Origin: Rhizobium oryzicola
GTDB lineage: Bacteria; Pseudomonadota; Alphaproteobacteria; Rhizobiales; Rhizobiaceae
DNA: 64,000 nucleotides
Direction: 5' to 3'
Assembly: GCF_030504645.1 (NCBI RefSeq)
Contig: NZ_JAUKWQ010000001.1
Location: 992,001-1,056,000 of the forward strand
The notes under the pieces were generated by a model. The model did no database searches. It worked only from the letters and a program-made list of their open reading frames with translations, and was not told the origin of the DNA. Shown here piece by piece: positions 63,150-64,000 of the stretch. Numbering within the stretch: the stretch's first letter is position 1; every line of letters begins with the position of its first letter. The translations under genes were made by a program, and so were the position numbers.

Positions 63150-64000
63150 ATGGCCGCTCCAACTCCCGTTGATCTCTCCGCAGCGCTGGTGCTCACCGCA
63201 CCTCTGCCCGGCGACTGGCTGCTGATCCTGCCGCCTGTGACCATGATCCTGTTCGGTGCCGTGCTGATGATGCTGCGCAACCGCATCCAATGGCATGGCG
63301 GCATTGGTGTTGCGGGCCTTGCGCTGCTGGTGCTGGAAACCGGACTGCTGCTCGCCCGGGTGGCGGCAGGCGGTCCTCTCACCATGACCATGGGCCGCTG
63401 GCTGCCGCCCTTCGGCATTGCCTTTACCGCCGATGTGCTCGGCGCTCTCATGGCCTTCGTGGCGAGTGTCGCAGCACTGGCGGCGGGGATCTTTGCGCTT
63501 GTTGATATCGACAGCGGCGCCCGCCGCTACGGCTTCTTCCCCTTCCTGATGCTCCTGATGGCGGGCGTCACCGGCGCCTTCCTGACGGGGGATATCTTCA
63601 ACCTCTATGTCTGGTTCGAAGTGCTGCTGATTTCCTCCTTCGGACTCCTGGTGCTGGGCTCGGAACGGGAGCAGATCGATGGCGGATTGAAATACGCGAT
63701 CCTCAACCTTGTTGGCACGACGCTGTTCCTGATCACGGTCGGCTATCTCTACGGCGTGTTCGGCACGCTTAACATGGCCGATATCGCGCTCAAGGTTCGC
63801 ACGATCGAGAACGCGCCGCTGATGACGCTTTCCGCGCTGTTCCTCATGGCCTTCGCCATGAAGGCTGCGGCCTTCCCCGTCAATTTCTGGCTGCCGGCCT
63901 CCTATCACACGCCGCGCATCACGGTTTCGGCCATCTTCGGCGGGCTGCTGACCAAGGTCGGCGTCTATGCACTCCTGCGGGTCGTCGTCATGCTGTTCCC
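63150..64000 (+). CDS. mrpD: Mrp antiporter subunit D (truncated by the window edge)
   Basis: An open frame from ATG 63150 (GGGAG 7 bases upstream) runs through the end of the window for 283 codons without a stop. It encodes an NuoN/MnhD-like subunit with GAFLTGDIFNLYVWFEVLLI and AAAFPVNFWLPASYHTPRIT, the membrane-embedded proton-channel helices. The 3' end lies outside. Confidence 0.92.
   Translation, partial: MAAPTPVDLSAALVLTAPLPGDWLLILPPVTMILFGAVLMMLRNRIQWHGGIGVAGLALLVLETGLLLARVAAGGPLTMTMGRWLPPFGIAFTADVLGALMAFVASVAALAAGIFALVDIDSGARRYGFFPFLMLLMAGVTGAFLTGDIFNLYVWFEVLLISSFGLLVLGSEREQIDGGLKYAILNLVGTTLFLITVGYLYGVFGTLNMADIALKVRTIENAPLMTLSALFLMAFAMKAAAFPVNFWLPASYHTPRITVSAIFGGLLTKVGVYALLRVVVMLF

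Overview
The window looks like chromosomal DNA of a GC-rich alphaproteobacterium of the Rhizobiaceae (Rhizobium/Agrobacterium/Allorhizobium type). This rests on the gene set: an Mrp/Pha-type antiporter operon, paired L,D-transpeptidases, DUF930 and DUF899 proteins, OhrR/Ohr, a SoxR with an exporter as its likely target, and abundant palindromic intergenic repeats. The taxonomic call is inference from gene content; no rRNA or tRNA gene was seen.

Layout. 0-10 kb: Tat-exported hydrolase, PIN-type toxin-antitoxin (TA) pair, SDR, two tandem L,D-transpeptidases, chemoreceptor, BrkB/YihY membrane protein, HerA-like ATPase. 10-14.2 kb: a DUF559 nuclease gene bracketed by inverted repeats, a PhnA-like protein, a phosphotransferase, and a ParE toxin gene split by a 269-bp MITE-like element. 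14.2-22 kb: SoxR with its box and an MFS exporter, VOC and DUF899 proteins, a MarR regulator, a YafQ/DinJ pair, and an exported phosphoesterase divergent from a di-haem peroxidase. 22-33 kb: a second repeat-bracketed DUF559 gene, a RES/Xre TA pair, ohr-ohrR, cytochromes c, sodB, an AT-rich GIY-YIG-like gene, the first copy of a structured RNA with a 29-codon ORF, and a branched-chain aminotransferase. 33-41.3 kb: LysR-controlled efflux and oxidoreductase genes, a DUF2975/XRE pair and a Tet-type exporter. 41.3-43.5 kb: prophage tail/capsid relics (DUF2190, DUF6441) around an inverted AT-richer gene of unknown function. 43.5-54.6 kb: ParDE, metal-type MerR, two Ser-rich small proteins, oligopeptidase B, a small AT-rich three-gene island, an AI-2E-type permease, and a MazF/PemK-like toxin followed by a consensus promoter and candidate sRNA. 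54.6-64 kb: a FixK/FNR-box-led stress cluster (usp, DksA-like, hemolysin III), the second copy of the structured RNA/small ORF, EamA exporter with divergent ArsR, msrB, and the start of mrpABCD, cut by the window edge.

Themes: redox and detoxification (SoxR, OhrR, Sod, MsrB, DJ-1, efflux pumps), at least six TA-like loci, and small repeated elements. The most unusual signals are (1) two diverged copies of a structured RNA with compensatory base changes carrying a conserved 29-codon ORF, (2) two DUF559 endonuclease genes each flanked by inverted copies of a different repeat family, (3) a MITE-killed toxin next to its intact antitoxin, and (4) a cargo-like gene inside a decayed prophage.
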